NCBI GenBank assembly: GCA_035628875.1
Contig: DASPIZ010000009.1
Location: 1 to 64,000, forward strand
Length of the DNA: 64,000 nt
Source of the DNA: Ohtaekwangia sp035628875
GTDB taxonomy: Bacteria > Bacteroidota > Bacteroidia > Cytophagales > Cyclobacteriaceae
Direction: 5' to 3'
Below, piece by piece: positions 1 through 9,667 of the stretch. The translations under genes and the position numbers were made by a program. The notes under the pieces were generated by a model. That model made no database searches and had not been told where the DNA came from. It saw nothing but the letters and a program-made list of their open reading frames with translations. Every line of letters begins with the position of its first letter. Position 1 is the first letter of the stretch.

Positions 1-297
1 TCCTGACTTATGAAAATTGATTTTGTGAATTATAAAATCATCACGCCTTTCCGCTTCATCAAGATTTATAGTTGCATTTGCAAAATCACGACCCAACCTG
101 ATTTCTCCAGAGTATTTACCTGGTAGGTAGGTGTGGAAGGCAATAGAACCATCGGCAGATGCTTGAAAGTATGTAAAGATCTTTCTTCTTACGCCATTGA
201 TTGTAATTGTAAATCGAGGCTGTGCATCATTGACCTTCTCAATATCTGTGAGCAGTGGTTTGCTATGGCCGATGAGCTTTGAGAATAGATTAAACAA
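1..297 (-). CDS. Partial unknown protein (cut by window edge)
   Basis: An open frame runs off the left edge on the minus strand. It has no ATG: the first usable start is a TTG at 295-297, and a TAG lies upstream in the same frame near 328. Translation gives a mixed-charge soluble protein with segments such as LFNLFSKLIGHSKPLL and GRDFANATINLDEAERRDD. I do not recognise a family. The absence of a normal start and the neighbouring repeats make a decayed or frameshifted gene possible; another frame upstream (to about 440) is open and could be the original N-terminus. It could also be the start of a gene that lies mostly outside the window. Confidence 0.35.
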   Translation of the reverse strand, partial: MFNLFSKLIGHSKPLLTDIEKVNDAQPRFTITINGVRRKIFTYFQASADGSIAFHTYLPGKYSGEIRLGRDFANATINLDEAERRDDFIIHKINFHKSG

Positions 298-390
298 GTA
301 CGTTTCTTTAATTTTTGCTTCACACTAATTGACGAATTTGATCGGCTATTGAGATCGATTCCATTTATTTTTAAGCTTTTTTGATACACA

Positions 391-807
391 ACTGGTGAGC
401 AGTTTTTATGCGATTTTTTGCTCACCACTTTGCTCACCACTTTGACGTTTTTCGGCCACTTGTGGCGGCATTATCTCGTTAAAACAGTTAAAAACCGATA
501 CATTCGAATCCCTCCGAGGACAGGGATATTCTATCTATAACAGTCTTTAATTCAACAAGTTACGAGCATTCGTTATGAAAACCCGGGAAAATCATGGATT
601 CGAATGTAGTTTTCGCACAAATCATTCAAATTCAATCAGTTAAAAAGCAAAAATCCATCGCCCGAATATCGAATGATGGATTTTGATGCGTTTTGATGTG
701 ATTTTTTCGCAGAGGAGGAGGGAAACGAATACAACCCTTAGCCTACTGCATCTCAATATCTTAGAAGCGGCTTTATAAACTGCTCACCAGTTTGCTCACC
801 GCTTTTT
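391..807. repeat. Repeat-rich non-coding stretch (TGCTCACC repeats and inverted repeats)
   Basis: No convincing gene lies between about 330 and 952. The stretch holds a tandem GCTCACCACTTT pair at 419-443, a related pair at 779-807, and an inverted copy (ACTGGTGAGCAGT) at 391-403. A perfect 12-bp inverted repeat, ACATTCGAATCC at 500-511 and GGATTCGAATGT at 596-607, lies inside. A hairpin with perfect 10-bp arms (AAAATCCATC/GATGGATTTT) lies at 650-684. Such clusters are seen at recombinase attachment regions or as multi-site operators, but no integrase is in view, so the role is open. Confidence 0.5.
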
Positions 808-952
808 ATGTCTGCAATTCTACATCAAAGTAACAATTCTTGTTTGAATTTCCCATAACCAAATTCTGCGACCTGAAACCAAACCACACAAATTTTGACC
901 AATCCCATAATTCGTTAAGCATCGTCATTTGTATTTTTACTTATCAATTACC

Positions 953-1600
953 ATGACCGATACAACAATTAAATCCTTGATAAATAAACTGAATTCTAAA
1001 AAGGGGAACGATACGATGTTCCTAAGACCGCTGAGTGAAAATGTGTCCTTCGCAAAGGTATGGCTTGAGGGTATGGATTCATCTTATGAATTCTATTTCA
1101 TTAAACATGAACTTAGGTATGTGGGTGCCGTGCTGGATATGGGCCAAGAACTACATTGGTATCTTCTTCCAAAATACAGAAAGAAGGGCCTCCTTTCACG
1201 AGCAATGGAGATGGAAATATTGCCGCATCTGTTCCTTTTCAAAGACGAGCAAAGAATTACGATCAGAGAAGAAGCCGTGGGAAGAAGAAATTATATTAAT
1301 TCTCAAAGGGTCGCTGAAAGGCTAGGCTTTCGTAGAATGCCTAATAATGAATATTATTTGTCCAAGTCCGATTTTAAAGGGAACGAGGGGAACATTGGAG
1401 CCAATGTCAAAATGAGTAAAGAGCGAGTCCAGTATTTGAAAAACAATTACAAGGTGGCAGTAGGGTTGATCGGTAAAATAGTAGATGAATTAAAAATGTC
1501 TTTTAACGATGCGGATGATCTAGAACATTTATATAGTGACATTAAGTATTCCGCCTGGAAGCTTGATGATTTGTTTTGGAAATACAATGACAAAGAATAA
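953..1600 (+). CDS. GNAT-like N-acetyltransferase family protein
   Basis: The N-terminal two thirds look like a GNAT acetyltransferase, an enzyme that moves an acetyl group from acetyl-CoA to an amine. Visible features are the strand-helix segment HWYLLPKYRKKGLLSRAM, which corresponds to the acetyl-CoA loop, and SQRVAERLGFRR, typical of the C-terminal GNAT motif. The last 70 residues are an added helical tail that ends in aromatic and acidic residues. The ATG at 953 is preferred over a TTG at 929. The stop codon overlaps the ATG of the next gene by one base, so the two are translationally coupled. The substrate is unknown; an antitoxin-like or modifying role for the partner is only a guess. 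Confidence 0.6.
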   Translation: MTDTTIKSLINKLNSKKGNDTMFLRPLSENVSFAKVWLEGMDSSYEFYFIKHELRYVGAVLDMGQELHWYLLPKYRKKGLLSRAMEMEILPHLFLFKDEQRITIREEAVGRRNYINSQRVAERLGFRRMPNNEYYLSKSDFKGNEGNIGANVKMSKERVQYLKNNYKVAVGLIGKIVDELKMSFNDADDLEHLYSDIKYSAWKLDDLFWKYNDKE

Positions 1601-2311
1601 TGAACGGCAATAAATTTACATATTATCACGGAACATCGTCAATCTTCCTTGACTCAATTTTGAAAACGGGCTTAGGGGGAATAAATCCTAATTTGGAATA
1701 TAAGAATCTTGAATTGTTGGAATATTTACATATCAAGGCCGAAGAGATTTTAGCTAATGATAAGGATTATATTTCAATGAGGAGCAACAACAATCGCGAT
1801 GGTAAATCAGTGCCCAGTAGAATATCAGACTGAGGATGGCCAGACGCAAAAGCTCTATTTTAGACACGAGGGAATCTTTGTCGCCCTGAGCGTAATGCGT
1901 GCGATTATCTACAGTAGTATGAATAGATTTGGTAGCGAGATATTGAAAAGGTGTATCGAATTGTTCCTTTTACTTAAAAAGAAAGATAGCAATTTTTCGC
2001 TTCCGCGCGATCTAAATCTATTTGGAATTGAGAAGTATATTGAAGCAAACCCAACACCAATAATAATCGAGATTTTTGATGTTGACGATAATGACTTAGT
2101 CAAGGAAGATGGAAAAACCGCAGGGGAAGCACTTAACTTCCTTCGTGCTGTTATGCCAACAATGCCAGAAAGGCTAAAATACAAGTTCCTGCAACACTGT
2201 AATTTCGAGTTGTTAAAGCGCGTCCCTGTGAATAGACTAAAATTTTATAGGCTGGAGTTCAACGGTCATCCAGCCCTACCAAACTTTGTTTATAATTTGG
2301 AACCTTTGTAA
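1600..2311 (+). pseudogene. YHGTS-motif protein (ADP-ribosyltransferase-like), frameshifted
   Basis: Two overlapping frames (1600-1833 and a frame ending at 2311) join into one protein of about 235 residues if a single-base shift is allowed near 1780-1800. The first part starts with TYYHGTSSIFLDSILKTGLG, a pattern like the opening strand of ADP-ribosyltransferase-fold proteins. The second continues with AMVNQCPVEYQ, FRHEGIFVALS and a conserved-looking C-terminus, VNRLKFYRLEFNGHP. Neither frame alone looks complete. The shift could be a real disabling mutation, a sequencing error, or programmed frameshifting. It is coupled to the GNAT-like gene upstream. The ADP-ribosyltransferase assignment is an inference from the short YHGTS motif. 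Confidence 0.5.
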
Positions 2312-2371
2312 ATTATTCAGACTAACTAACTTTCTATCGAATACGACCATGCCAGTACTTGGATCACATAA

Positions 2372-3472
2372 TCATCTATCCAAGTACGTAAACAGATAAT
2401 TTGCCCGTACAATATATTTGAAAACGTCAGCATCAGATGCCCGGTTCTTGATGCGCGCATAATTTTTATAGTCACTAAAAAAATTCAAGTCATCGGAGTT
2501 TGGCAATACCCCTGCCTTGACACGGTGTCTTATCGCGCCCAAATAAAGATGCTTAAAGCTATTACTTGCGGCACAATGACCTTCGAAAAGTTGGGTCCAG
2601 CTTAACTTCGTCATGTCCTTAAATAACATTTCGTTTTGCGCCAGGACTTGGTCCAATTCCTGTAGTTTCACGAGATAACCAGTTATTACAGACTTGTCTC
2701 TTGCCAGAGCTTTCTCAGCGGAGTCGATATAAGGAGTACTTATAAAAGCAGGTAACAAATCAGAGACTTCCGCCCTAATGAAATTCACGCATTTAGCCAG
2801 ATTAAATTTGATTTGACTAGGTTCTAACGCCTTGTAACTATTCAGCATCTTGGTCAGAAGTACAACATTCTTGTTGTAGTTTCGATACCGAACAATTGTT
2901 ATAGCATAAGTTTGATGCCAATATTTAATAAAATGAAACAGGACAAGTGCGACGTCCTTGTCGATACTTTCTGAGCGCAAACATCTGCCTAGCCATTCAG
3001 ATAACTTATTTGCTTCAGGGTTGTTTGAATCATCTCTTGTTGAAGATGTTGAAAGTTTTAATCCAAGCTTGTCTTGAAAAAGTGCTGAAAGATATTCATC
3101 AATAAAGTTGTCTCTATCGCATTTGGCTAAAAGATGGAGGAACTGAAAGTCGTCTTGAAATTTTGCTGGGACACTTCGTAATAACTTTGGGGCCAAATCT
3201 TTGAGAAGCGCCTCCGCGTTGTTTTCAAAATAGATACATTTTATAAGGTATGCGAATTCAAAATCCTTAAAATAGTCAATCGCATCCGAATAAAAATTTC
3301 TAATATGTTTAGCATCATTCGACTTTGAGTAGTGCAATTGAAAACGTCTCCTTACTTCTGATTTCAAGTCACGTTCGTAGTGTGCCAACCGCTGGTCTTC
3401 GGTTAAACTACGCATTTCCTTGTGAATCTTAATGGAAATGAAATGCCTATTCTCTTCAAAGAATGCATTCAT
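2372..3472 (-). CDS. Unknown helical protein, last gene of the DISARM-like operon
   Basis: This 366-residue protein is the last gene of the eight-gene operon. Its ATG overlaps the drmB stop codon (ATGA), so it is translationally coupled. It is predicted to be almost entirely helical and soluble, with no signal peptide, Walker motif or zinc cluster. In known DISARM loci the gene after drmB is often drmC, a phospholipase-D-fold protein with HxKxxxxD motifs. None is present here, so it is not a normal DrmC. It may be a structural partner of DrmA/DrmB that replaces DrmC, or a separate effector. I do not recognise the family. Confidence 0.75.
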   Translation of the reverse strand: MNAFFEENRHFISIKIHKEMRSLTEDQRLAHYERDLKSEVRRRFQLHYSKSNDAKHIRNFYSDAIDYFKDFEFAYLIKCIYFENNAEALLKDLAPKLLRSVPAKFQDDFQFLHLLAKCDRDNFIDEYLSALFQDKLGLKLSTSSTRDDSNNPEANKLSEWLGRCLRSESIDKDVALVLFHFIKYWHQTYAITIVRYRNYNKNVVLLTKMLNSYKALEPSQIKFNLAKCVNFIRAEVSDLLPAFISTPYIDSAEKALARDKSVITGYLVKLQELDQVLAQNEMLFKDMTKLSWTQLFEGHCAASNSFKHLYLGAIRHRVKAGVLPNSDDLNFFSDYKNYARIKNRASDADVFKYIVRANYLFTYLDR

Positions 3473-5484
3473 ATAATATGCTTGAAAAATCCAAAGTCAG
3501 GGTCTACCATAATTCTTCTATCAAGATAAAGATTTCGTTGTTCGCAGGACGTTTCACTCACTAGGCTGCATGAAAAGCATGAGGCTAAGTTAAGCTCAAA
3601 AAGTCCCTGGCCTTCGGATTCCCAACAGAGTGGATCACTATTGCAAATCGAGGAACGGACCAACGCACTTTTTATTAAACTATTCAAGTTCATTTTACGG
3701 GTCTGGGCAATTAGTCCTCCCATACTACCTTCAGCCCCCTCGGCTGTATAGATCATGAACCCATACATTACCATGTCGTTTTCGTTCGATACATATAGCC
3801 TTTCTGATAGCGAAGCCGTTGGATAACCGCACTTGAATTCTAGTTCTCGCATTAACAGATGACAGAGCGAATGCACCAGGTAAAGTTGCCATCCATTGCT
3901 ACGTGCAAATCGTACCGCACCCCGCGCAAAATCCGTTCGCTCACGTTCAATAAGCTTCTTAAACCGTGAGTTGTTTAAAGAAAACGACTTGACCTCATTT
4001 TCATTTAGTGCAAAGAAAATTCCTTCTCCGTAGTTCTCAACGACTGGATATACCTCTATGTTTTCTGGTTTACTTCTAAAAAGGTTTGTCAATCGAAATT
4101 TTTCCCCCTCCGACTCCACCGGCTCTACCCGTGCAAAATCAAGTTGAGTCGATGTTACTTTGATGTTGTCTATTCTTAATATCCGAGAAAAATATGGACG
4201 AAGCTCCCTATCGAGGTTATCTGTAACATCCGAAACGATCAGATCCTTCGAAATATTGATTTGTTCTGTCGTCTTTCTGATCAAAGCACGATATTCAGAA
4301 TAACGGAACTTTAGTTCTCTTTCGTAGTCAGACAGGCTAGCATTGGTTTCCGCACTATTACTTCTTTCATTCTCGAGTATCTTAATTTGTTCATTTATTG
4401 TTAAGCAGAGCGGAAAATCCTTTGCCTTCATCGCAGCCTCTAGGCGTTCATTAAGTTCTTTGATTTGCAAGCTAAGATCATCTAAAAACAACCCCGGAGG
4501 CATGTAAATACTGGATAATAATCTCGAAAAGTACAGGTTGTTTGCTGTCGTCAATGCAACTCGCATGTGGTCAGATGCACAAGGCTGAGTAATCGGTTCT
4601 TGCTCTCTAGCGCTTTTTTTACCAAAGTAGTACCTAACATCGCCTGTCGAGACTTCCCAAGGCTTGTGACCGATACACTTTATCTTGACACTCATTAGTC
4701 CTTTAAGTGAGACGCCCTTCGAATACTCGCAGCCCTTGTTATTACACTTCAGCCATTTGCCATCAAAGCCACTGGCTGCTGCTGAAGTTTCCTTAATTTG
4801 AATTAAGGGATTGTTGCAACATTCGAGTTTATTATGGAGATCGACCTTTTCATACTGGCTGTCAGGATTCTCGATTCTCCAACGAAGATATTTCGACCAC
4901 GGAAAATCGCTTATATGCCCGTGGCTGCAGATTAGAACCAGATTGTCCTGTTTTAGTTTAAATTCAAATTCCTTATTATCCTTTCTTAGGATTTTCTTAG
5001 GAGGAAAAAATTCTGAGTGCTGTTCCTCCGGCCAATCATTGAACCAGTCCTTATACTTTTTGTATTGATTTATGCCATCGAAAAATCCCTTCGGCATAAA
5101 TGTGCTATTGATTGCGAGAAGGGTTTTATCATTCTTGATCGTCTTATATACATCATGTAACTCGACATCCGGTATCAAAGCCAAGTATTTTAGATTACTT
5201 AGATTTTTGACGGATTTCAGCTCCTCTAGCAATCTCTCATCATTAGATAGATAGAGATCTTCTGATTTGCATCGGTCAGTGACATATTCTTTCTCATCCT
5301 TTTTAATTTTAATCGCCTCATCTATGAATTCCTTTATTCTTTTAAGGAAACCCCATTCTTCGAGACATGAAATGATAATGCTACCATATTCAGTATGAAT
5401 TATCGAGCCTGGACCACCGTATGCGGAAAGGAGTTTGAATTTACTAAGTGGCTCGTTGGCTGTTCTATTTCTATTCTTCAACAT
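3469..5484 (-). CDS. drmB: DISARM protein DrmB (DUF1998 domain)
   Basis: DrmB is the DUF1998 protein that partners the DrmA helicase in DISARM phage defence. The C-terminal part carries the diagnostic DUF1998 pattern. LYLVHSLCHLLMRELEF lies around residue 535, followed by an acidic tyrosine-rich segment with YTAEGAEGSMGGLIAQT near 590 and a Cys cluster near 620-650 (DPLCWES, CFSCSLVSETSCEQRN) that probably binds zinc. A second possible zinc site (CCNNP, CNNKGCEYSKG) lies near residues 220-255. At 671 residues it is somewhat longer than many DrmB proteins. It starts one base after drmA ends and overlaps the next gene by four bases, so it belongs to one tight operon. Confidence 0.85.
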   Translation of the reverse strand: MLKNRNRTANEPLSKFKLLSAYGGPGSIIHTEYGSIIISCLEEWGFLKRIKEFIDEAIKIKKDEKEYVTDRCKSEDLYLSNDERLLEELKSVKNLSNLKYLALIPDVELHDVYKTIKNDKTLLAINSTFMPKGFFDGINQYKKYKDWFNDWPEEQHSEFFPPKKILRKDNKEFEFKLKQDNLVLICSHGHISDFPWSKYLRWRIENPDSQYEKVDLHNKLECCNNPLIQIKETSAAASGFDGKWLKCNNKGCEYSKGVSLKGLMSVKIKCIGHKPWEVSTGDVRYYFGKKSAREQEPITQPCASDHMRVALTTANNLYFSRLLSSIYMPPGLFLDDLSLQIKELNERLEAAMKAKDFPLCLTINEQIKILENERSNSAETNASLSDYERELKFRYSEYRALIRKTTEQINISKDLIVSDVTDNLDRELRPYFSRILRIDNIKVTSTQLDFARVEPVESEGEKFRLTNLFRSKPENIEVYPVVENYGEGIFFALNENEVKSFSLNNSRFKKLIERERTDFARGAVRFARSNGWQLYLVHSLCHLLMRELEFKCGYPTASLSERLYVSNENDMVMYGFMIYTAEGAEGSMGGLIAQTRKMNLNSLIKSALVRSSICNSDPLCWESEGQGLFELNLASCFSCSLVSETSCEQRNLYLDRRIMVDPDFGFFKHII

Positions 5485-5485
5485 A

Positions 5486-8400
5486 TTATTGCTGTACCGT
5501 TTTTATCACGACCGAGGGAGCAATTTCTCTTAGGGATTGCTTGACGTTCCAGTTATTATCTAACGAAGTTCCATTTCGTGGATTGAATAACGATTTAAAG
5601 GAATTCTCGTCTCTATAGACTAATTCAATTGGGGGACTTACATTGCCCTTTCTGTCAAGCCACCTCTGGAAGCAAAGCTCATGAAGCTTCCTCTCAATAT
5701 CTGCAAGCTCTTCCACATCGATGATACCCTCAATGTCAGCGTTAATCCCAGACTTGCGTGTTTTAAGATACTCGTTAAGACGTGATGCATTTTCTTTTAT
5801 GCGTTTCATGTTTGCCATAGCTTGCAATTTGATCTTCTGTGCGAGTGGCTCAGTGATGTTAGTGGCACTCGTATTATTCGATAGATTAAATTCATCATTA
5901 TGGCGAATGATGACAGCCAGATACATTCCAAGATATCTTTCTAGAGCTTTATTGGCAAAAGGAGTCACGGAAATTGGCTCTACATATCCGTAGAATTTCT
6001 CATGGAATTCCTTAAAGCGCTGATAGTGGGAAATGTCACGCGATCTGAATGGGTGGTGAACGGTAAAGACGATCCCCTCTTTATCTCTCGCGACCCGGCT
6101 TGATGCCTGTATGTATTCCGCAGTGTTTCGTGGCATGGAATTAATGATCATTATATTGAATCTTGAAACATCAATTCCAACAGAGATCATATTGGTGGCG
6201 ATGACAAACTCTGGCGGGTTATCAAAGCTTGTAAGATTCCAATTCTTTTCAATCTTAGAAAGATGTGTTTTCACTTCTTCACCCGATAACCTTCCTGTAA
6301 GTTCTGAGAAATCGATGCTGTCATTAGCACGAATGAAGTGATCGAAGAAGCTCCAAGGAATTGTATTCCTTCGAATCAGATTTACATCACCTGGAAGGTA
6401 GTGGCCGAGTTGAGATTGGGTCTTTCCAACTTCTTTTAGACTATTGAAATATGACAGAACAGTGTGGTAATAATTAAATGTCTCAATGTACAGTTTATAG
6501 AGTGTTGACTCTGAAAAAACGTCATCTTTGGATAGTCTACTTTTTAAGAACTTGAGACGGTGAACCAAACAAATTGACGCAACTCTGAGTTGCATCCAGA
6601 CCTGTGTCTTGCCAATCGGGAGCAGACCTACGTACCTACGATTGGACTCATACTCATTGATGTTAGTGGACTTACGTTCATAATAAGAAAAGAAAGAGTC
6701 ATCGGAGTCAATACCCTGTTTAGGAAATATCTCGGACCTGCGATTGAAAAGCGCAAAGATCTGTTTATCTGTGTTTCTCGTGGTGGCTGTGGAAGTTATT
6801 ACCTTTGGCCAGATGGTAATTCCGTCCTGTCCTTTATAGCTGCATAGTTCGTCTATTGCTTTTTCAAATAGTCCGACTGCTGATCCCAATGGCCCTAAAA
6901 GCAGGTGCAGCTCATCTTGGATTATCAGATCAGGGGGAAAGTGCTTTTGGTTTTTACCCCTTCCAAATATTCTCCTGGAATCTTGATTACGCTCATTTGT
7001 GATAGTAGAAACCTTGTTAGCCAGTGCGGCAAACTTGTCCACGGTTCCAAATAGCAATGTGGGAGGGAATTTGTAAATGTCTTCATCAAACAACACAAAT
7101 GGAATTGCTTTGGCCGCAGTAGGACGCTTGTGGTGGAAGGTGCATCCAATTGTGTTACAAACTATGCTAAGCCGGTCATCGATTCCATAATTCTCCTCTC
7201 TATTTGGAAAAACATTATTAAGGTCATTGTCCACAAACAAAGATCCACCACACCATGGACAATGTGTATAGGGCAGCTTTGTTACAATTTTGTCATTATT
7301 TGCAACTTGTTGCTTTATGGATTTCAGCTCCTCATACATGCTATTTTGGCCTTTCCACCTATTTGGAAGAGAGTCTGCACCAACAAATAATCCAATGGTG
7401 ATCTTCTCGTCTCCCAACTTACAATTGTGGGGAATGGTAAATCCATCCTTACGAATAACCTCCAATGCACAGATCAAAAGCGTGGCACGTTGAAACTGCT
7501 GAAGGGTTAGGAGTCGTAGCGTGTACCTCATGAGAACTGTGGTTCCGTTGCCAAGGTCTCCTTTAGTAAATCTCCTGTACAGAATTGCAAGTGCGATGAT
7601 CCCAAGGTATGCCTCGGTCTTTCCTCCACCCGTTGGAAACCAAATCAAATCCGCAATCTCGTTACGTTCGGGCCACTTGGTTTCGAATAGGTCTAGCATG
7701 GGCTGATGTTTGCTTTTGGTCGGGCGGACAAATGCATCGATATTTAGAATTATAAATGCTAGCTGAAAGGATCTCCATTGGTAGTCGCTTTCTAGATGAA
7801 CATTTCGATAAAAGGACTCACCGTTTTCAGTTGGAACGTAAGGAGGCTCAGAATTCTTTACTGTTCGTTTTGTATTTATACTGTGATGGAGCTGCATGAA
7901 CATTGCCGTGTTCATCAGTCTAAAAGCAGATATAGCGTGCTTGTCACTTTTTAGCAAACTTAGATTCCTTTTGAGCCGCTCATAATCAATCTGACATCCT
8001 TTTAACTGCTTGCTCAATAGATCTTTTCCGTTAATGCTGAGACCGCCCATCTCTACTTCCTTTTCGATAATCCATATTTTATACTCTTCAACAAAGGAAT
8101 CCAAGACTTTTAGAATGTCGGTATCGGTTCGGTCGCTTAATGTCGAAAACGATCTTATTGACAATATTTCGCTGTTAAACCGGGGTACAACTTGATCCTC
8201 GATGACACGGCTGGGTCGGAAATCAACTTTAGGCGTGTCTTGATACGGAAGAAAATCAGTCGAAACGTATTTTAGATTCTTTTGCGATTCACCCCATGTA
8301 ACTGATGTGTTATATCCCTCCCCAAAGTCTTTAAATTTCCTGTACAATAATTTATTGAAATTGTCCTCTTCGTCAATGTTCAAAAGATTAGGTGGGTTGT

Positions 8401-9667
8401 AAGGCATTAAAATTCCATTCTTCGATTCTGAAACTCGAAGATCGACACCAAAAAATGATTTTTCGTTTGCTTCATCTTTCTTGTTCAGTTGAGGTGGCTC
8501 ATCCTCCTTTATATCGATAGTCATGCGATTGACTAGTATCAACTTTACATACCAGCTATCTCGACCGGATAATTTGTCTTGTTTTTGTAGGTATTGATAG
8601 TTAAGGTAGAGCTGCTTAAATCCAGGGATTGGCAGCTCTCCACGCACAATGCGTTTATCATTGGCCATTTCAACCAACTTTATGCTGATCAAATGAGTGT
8701 TAGACTCCCACATTGGGGTGGGTCGATTCCTTTTTGAACTCCGCCTATATATCGACTTAAGCTCTGTTATTATTTCTTTAACCTGGTGGTATACTTCTAT
8801 TATTGATATGAGGTCCTTGTAGTGCGGAAAGCTCCTTGGTGTACTTTTTAAATTGTTTACGATCGCCTCATTCAATTGCTCTGCATACAGACTAGTAAAT
8901 GTAAAGTCAATTTTATCATAGGTCCGCGTCACAGTTTCAAAGAATTTTCCATCAGGAAACTTAGCCTTTATCTGGACAACTACTTCTTCTTTGACAAACC
9001 GCTCGAGGTCCCTATAGTCCAGAGTGTATAAATGGTCATTTATATCTACACCTGCCTTCAAGAATACAAATAGGTTTTCATCAATCCATTGCGTGCTGAA
9101 TACCTGTGAGAAATATTTATTTACCACCGCTTCTATCTGCGCTTCATTTTCCGAAACATAATATGCAAGGTTCTGCTCGCGGCATTCGTCCTGACTGAGC
9201 TTTGTATAAGTGCGAAATCTCAGAGTAACATCAATATCATTACTTAAACTAGATAATGGGGACACAGCAAATGACAACCCACAGGTATTGGGATAATTTT
9301 GATTTTTGCTTGACACGCTTTCACTCTTGTCATCGTCAAAATTTTCGTCATCTGTTTTTGTTATTTCATCTTCAGCGTCATTATCATCGGCAGACATCGC
9401 AGGGTCATTAATAGAATGTGATGAACTTTCCTTTAATGGATTAGCAATTGGGAATAGTATGGCCGAACTATACTGATAAGCAGGAACTTCGCTAATGATT
9501 TCAGAACTATTAGACAGTGCACCACACTCTTTAATGCGTTGGCCTTGAAATTCATTAAATGGCCACTTCTTTAAGAGAAAGAATCTCTTGTTGAATGCAC
9601 CGGGCCCAACTATTTGTTCTTTAATGAATGACTGCAGATCATCCCGCTTTTCTAGTGTCTTGCTCAT
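5486..9667 (-). CDS. drmA: DISARM helicase DrmA
   Basis: This 1393-residue superfamily-2 helicase is the core of DISARM and is thought to act with DrmB on incoming unmodified DNA. The ATPase core is clear: Walker A in WFPTGGGKTEAYLG near residue 680, DELHLLLGPLGSAVG as the DEAH-type box near 918, TSTATTRNTDKQIFAL as motif III, VIATNMISVGIDVSRFN as motif V, and QASSRVARDKEG as motif VI near 1190. A four-Cys element (CPWCGG and CNTIGC) sits between Walker A and the DELH box. The N-terminal 650 residues hold an acidic linker around residues 90-120. It starts inside the 3' end of the DrmE-like gene (29-bp overlap) and ends one base before drmB. Confidence 0.9.
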   Translation of the reverse strand: MSKTLEKRDDLQSFIKEQIVGPGAFNKRFFLLKKWPFNEFQGQRIKECGALSNSSEIISEVPAYQYSSAILFPIANPLKESSSHSINDPAMSADDNDAEDEITKTDDENFDDDKSESVSSKNQNYPNTCGLSFAVSPLSSLSNDIDVTLRFRTYTKLSQDECREQNLAYYVSENEAQIEAVVNKYFSQVFSTQWIDENLFVFLKAGVDINDHLYTLDYRDLERFVKEEVVVQIKAKFPDGKFFETVTRTYDKIDFTFTSLYAEQLNEAIVNNLKSTPRSFPHYKDLISIIEVYHQVKEIITELKSIYRRSSKRNRPTPMWESNTHLISIKLVEMANDKRIVRGELPIPGFKQLYLNYQYLQKQDKLSGRDSWYVKLILVNRMTIDIKEDEPPQLNKKDEANEKSFFGVDLRVSESKNGILMPYNPPNLLNIDEEDNFNKLLYRKFKDFGEGYNTSVTWGESQKNLKYVSTDFLPYQDTPKVDFRPSRVIEDQVVPRFNSEILSIRSFSTLSDRTDTDILKVLDSFVEEYKIWIIEKEVEMGGLSINGKDLLSKQLKGCQIDYERLKRNLSLLKSDKHAISAFRLMNTAMFMQLHHSINTKRTVKNSEPPYVPTENGESFYRNVHLESDYQWRSFQLAFIILNIDAFVRPTKSKHQPMLDLFETKWPERNEIADLIWFPTGGGKTEAYLGIIALAILYRRFTKGDLGNGTTVLMRYTLRLLTLQQFQRATLLICALEVIRKDGFTIPHNCKLGDEKITIGLFVGADSLPNRWKGQNSMYEELKSIKQQVANNDKIVTKLPYTHCPWCGGSLFVDNDLNNVFPNREENYGIDDRLSIVCNTIGCTFHHKRPTAAKAIPFVLFDEDIYKFPPTLLFGTVDKFAALANKVSTITNERNQDSRRIFGRGKNQKHFPPDLIIQDELHLLLGPLGSAVGLFEKAIDELCSYKGQDGITIWPKVITSTATTRNTDKQIFALFNRRSEIFPKQGIDSDDSFFSYYERKSTNINEYESNRRYVGLLPIGKTQVWMQLRVASICLVHRLKFLKSRLSKDDVFSESTLYKLYIETFNYYHTVLSYFNSLKEVGKTQSQLGHYLPGDVNLIRRNTIPWSFFDHFIRANDSIDFSELTGRLSGEEVKTHLSKIEKNWNLTSFDNPPEFVIATNMISVGIDVSRFNIMIINSMPRNTAEYIQASSRVARDKEGIVFTVHHPFRSRDISHYQRFKEFHEKFYGYVEPISVTPFANKALERYLGMYLAVIIRHNDEFNLSNNTSATNITEPLAQKIKLQAMANMKRIKENASRLNEYLKTRKSGINADIEGIIDVEELADIERKLHELCFQRWLDRKGNVSPPIELVYRDENSFKSLFNPRNGTSLDNNWNVKQSLREIAPSVVIKTVQQ

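Noticed and set aside
500..530. tRNA-like TTCGAATCCCTCC sequence
   Set aside because: No acceptor stem, D-arm or anticodon arm can be formed around it, so it is not called as a tRNA.
2372..3472. Calling this gene drmC by position
   Set aside because: DrmC is a phospholipase-D-fold protein with HxKxxxxD motifs, and none is present here.
7130..7493. Plus-strand frames opposite drmA
   Set aside because: They are antisense to an intact helicase and have low-quality composition.
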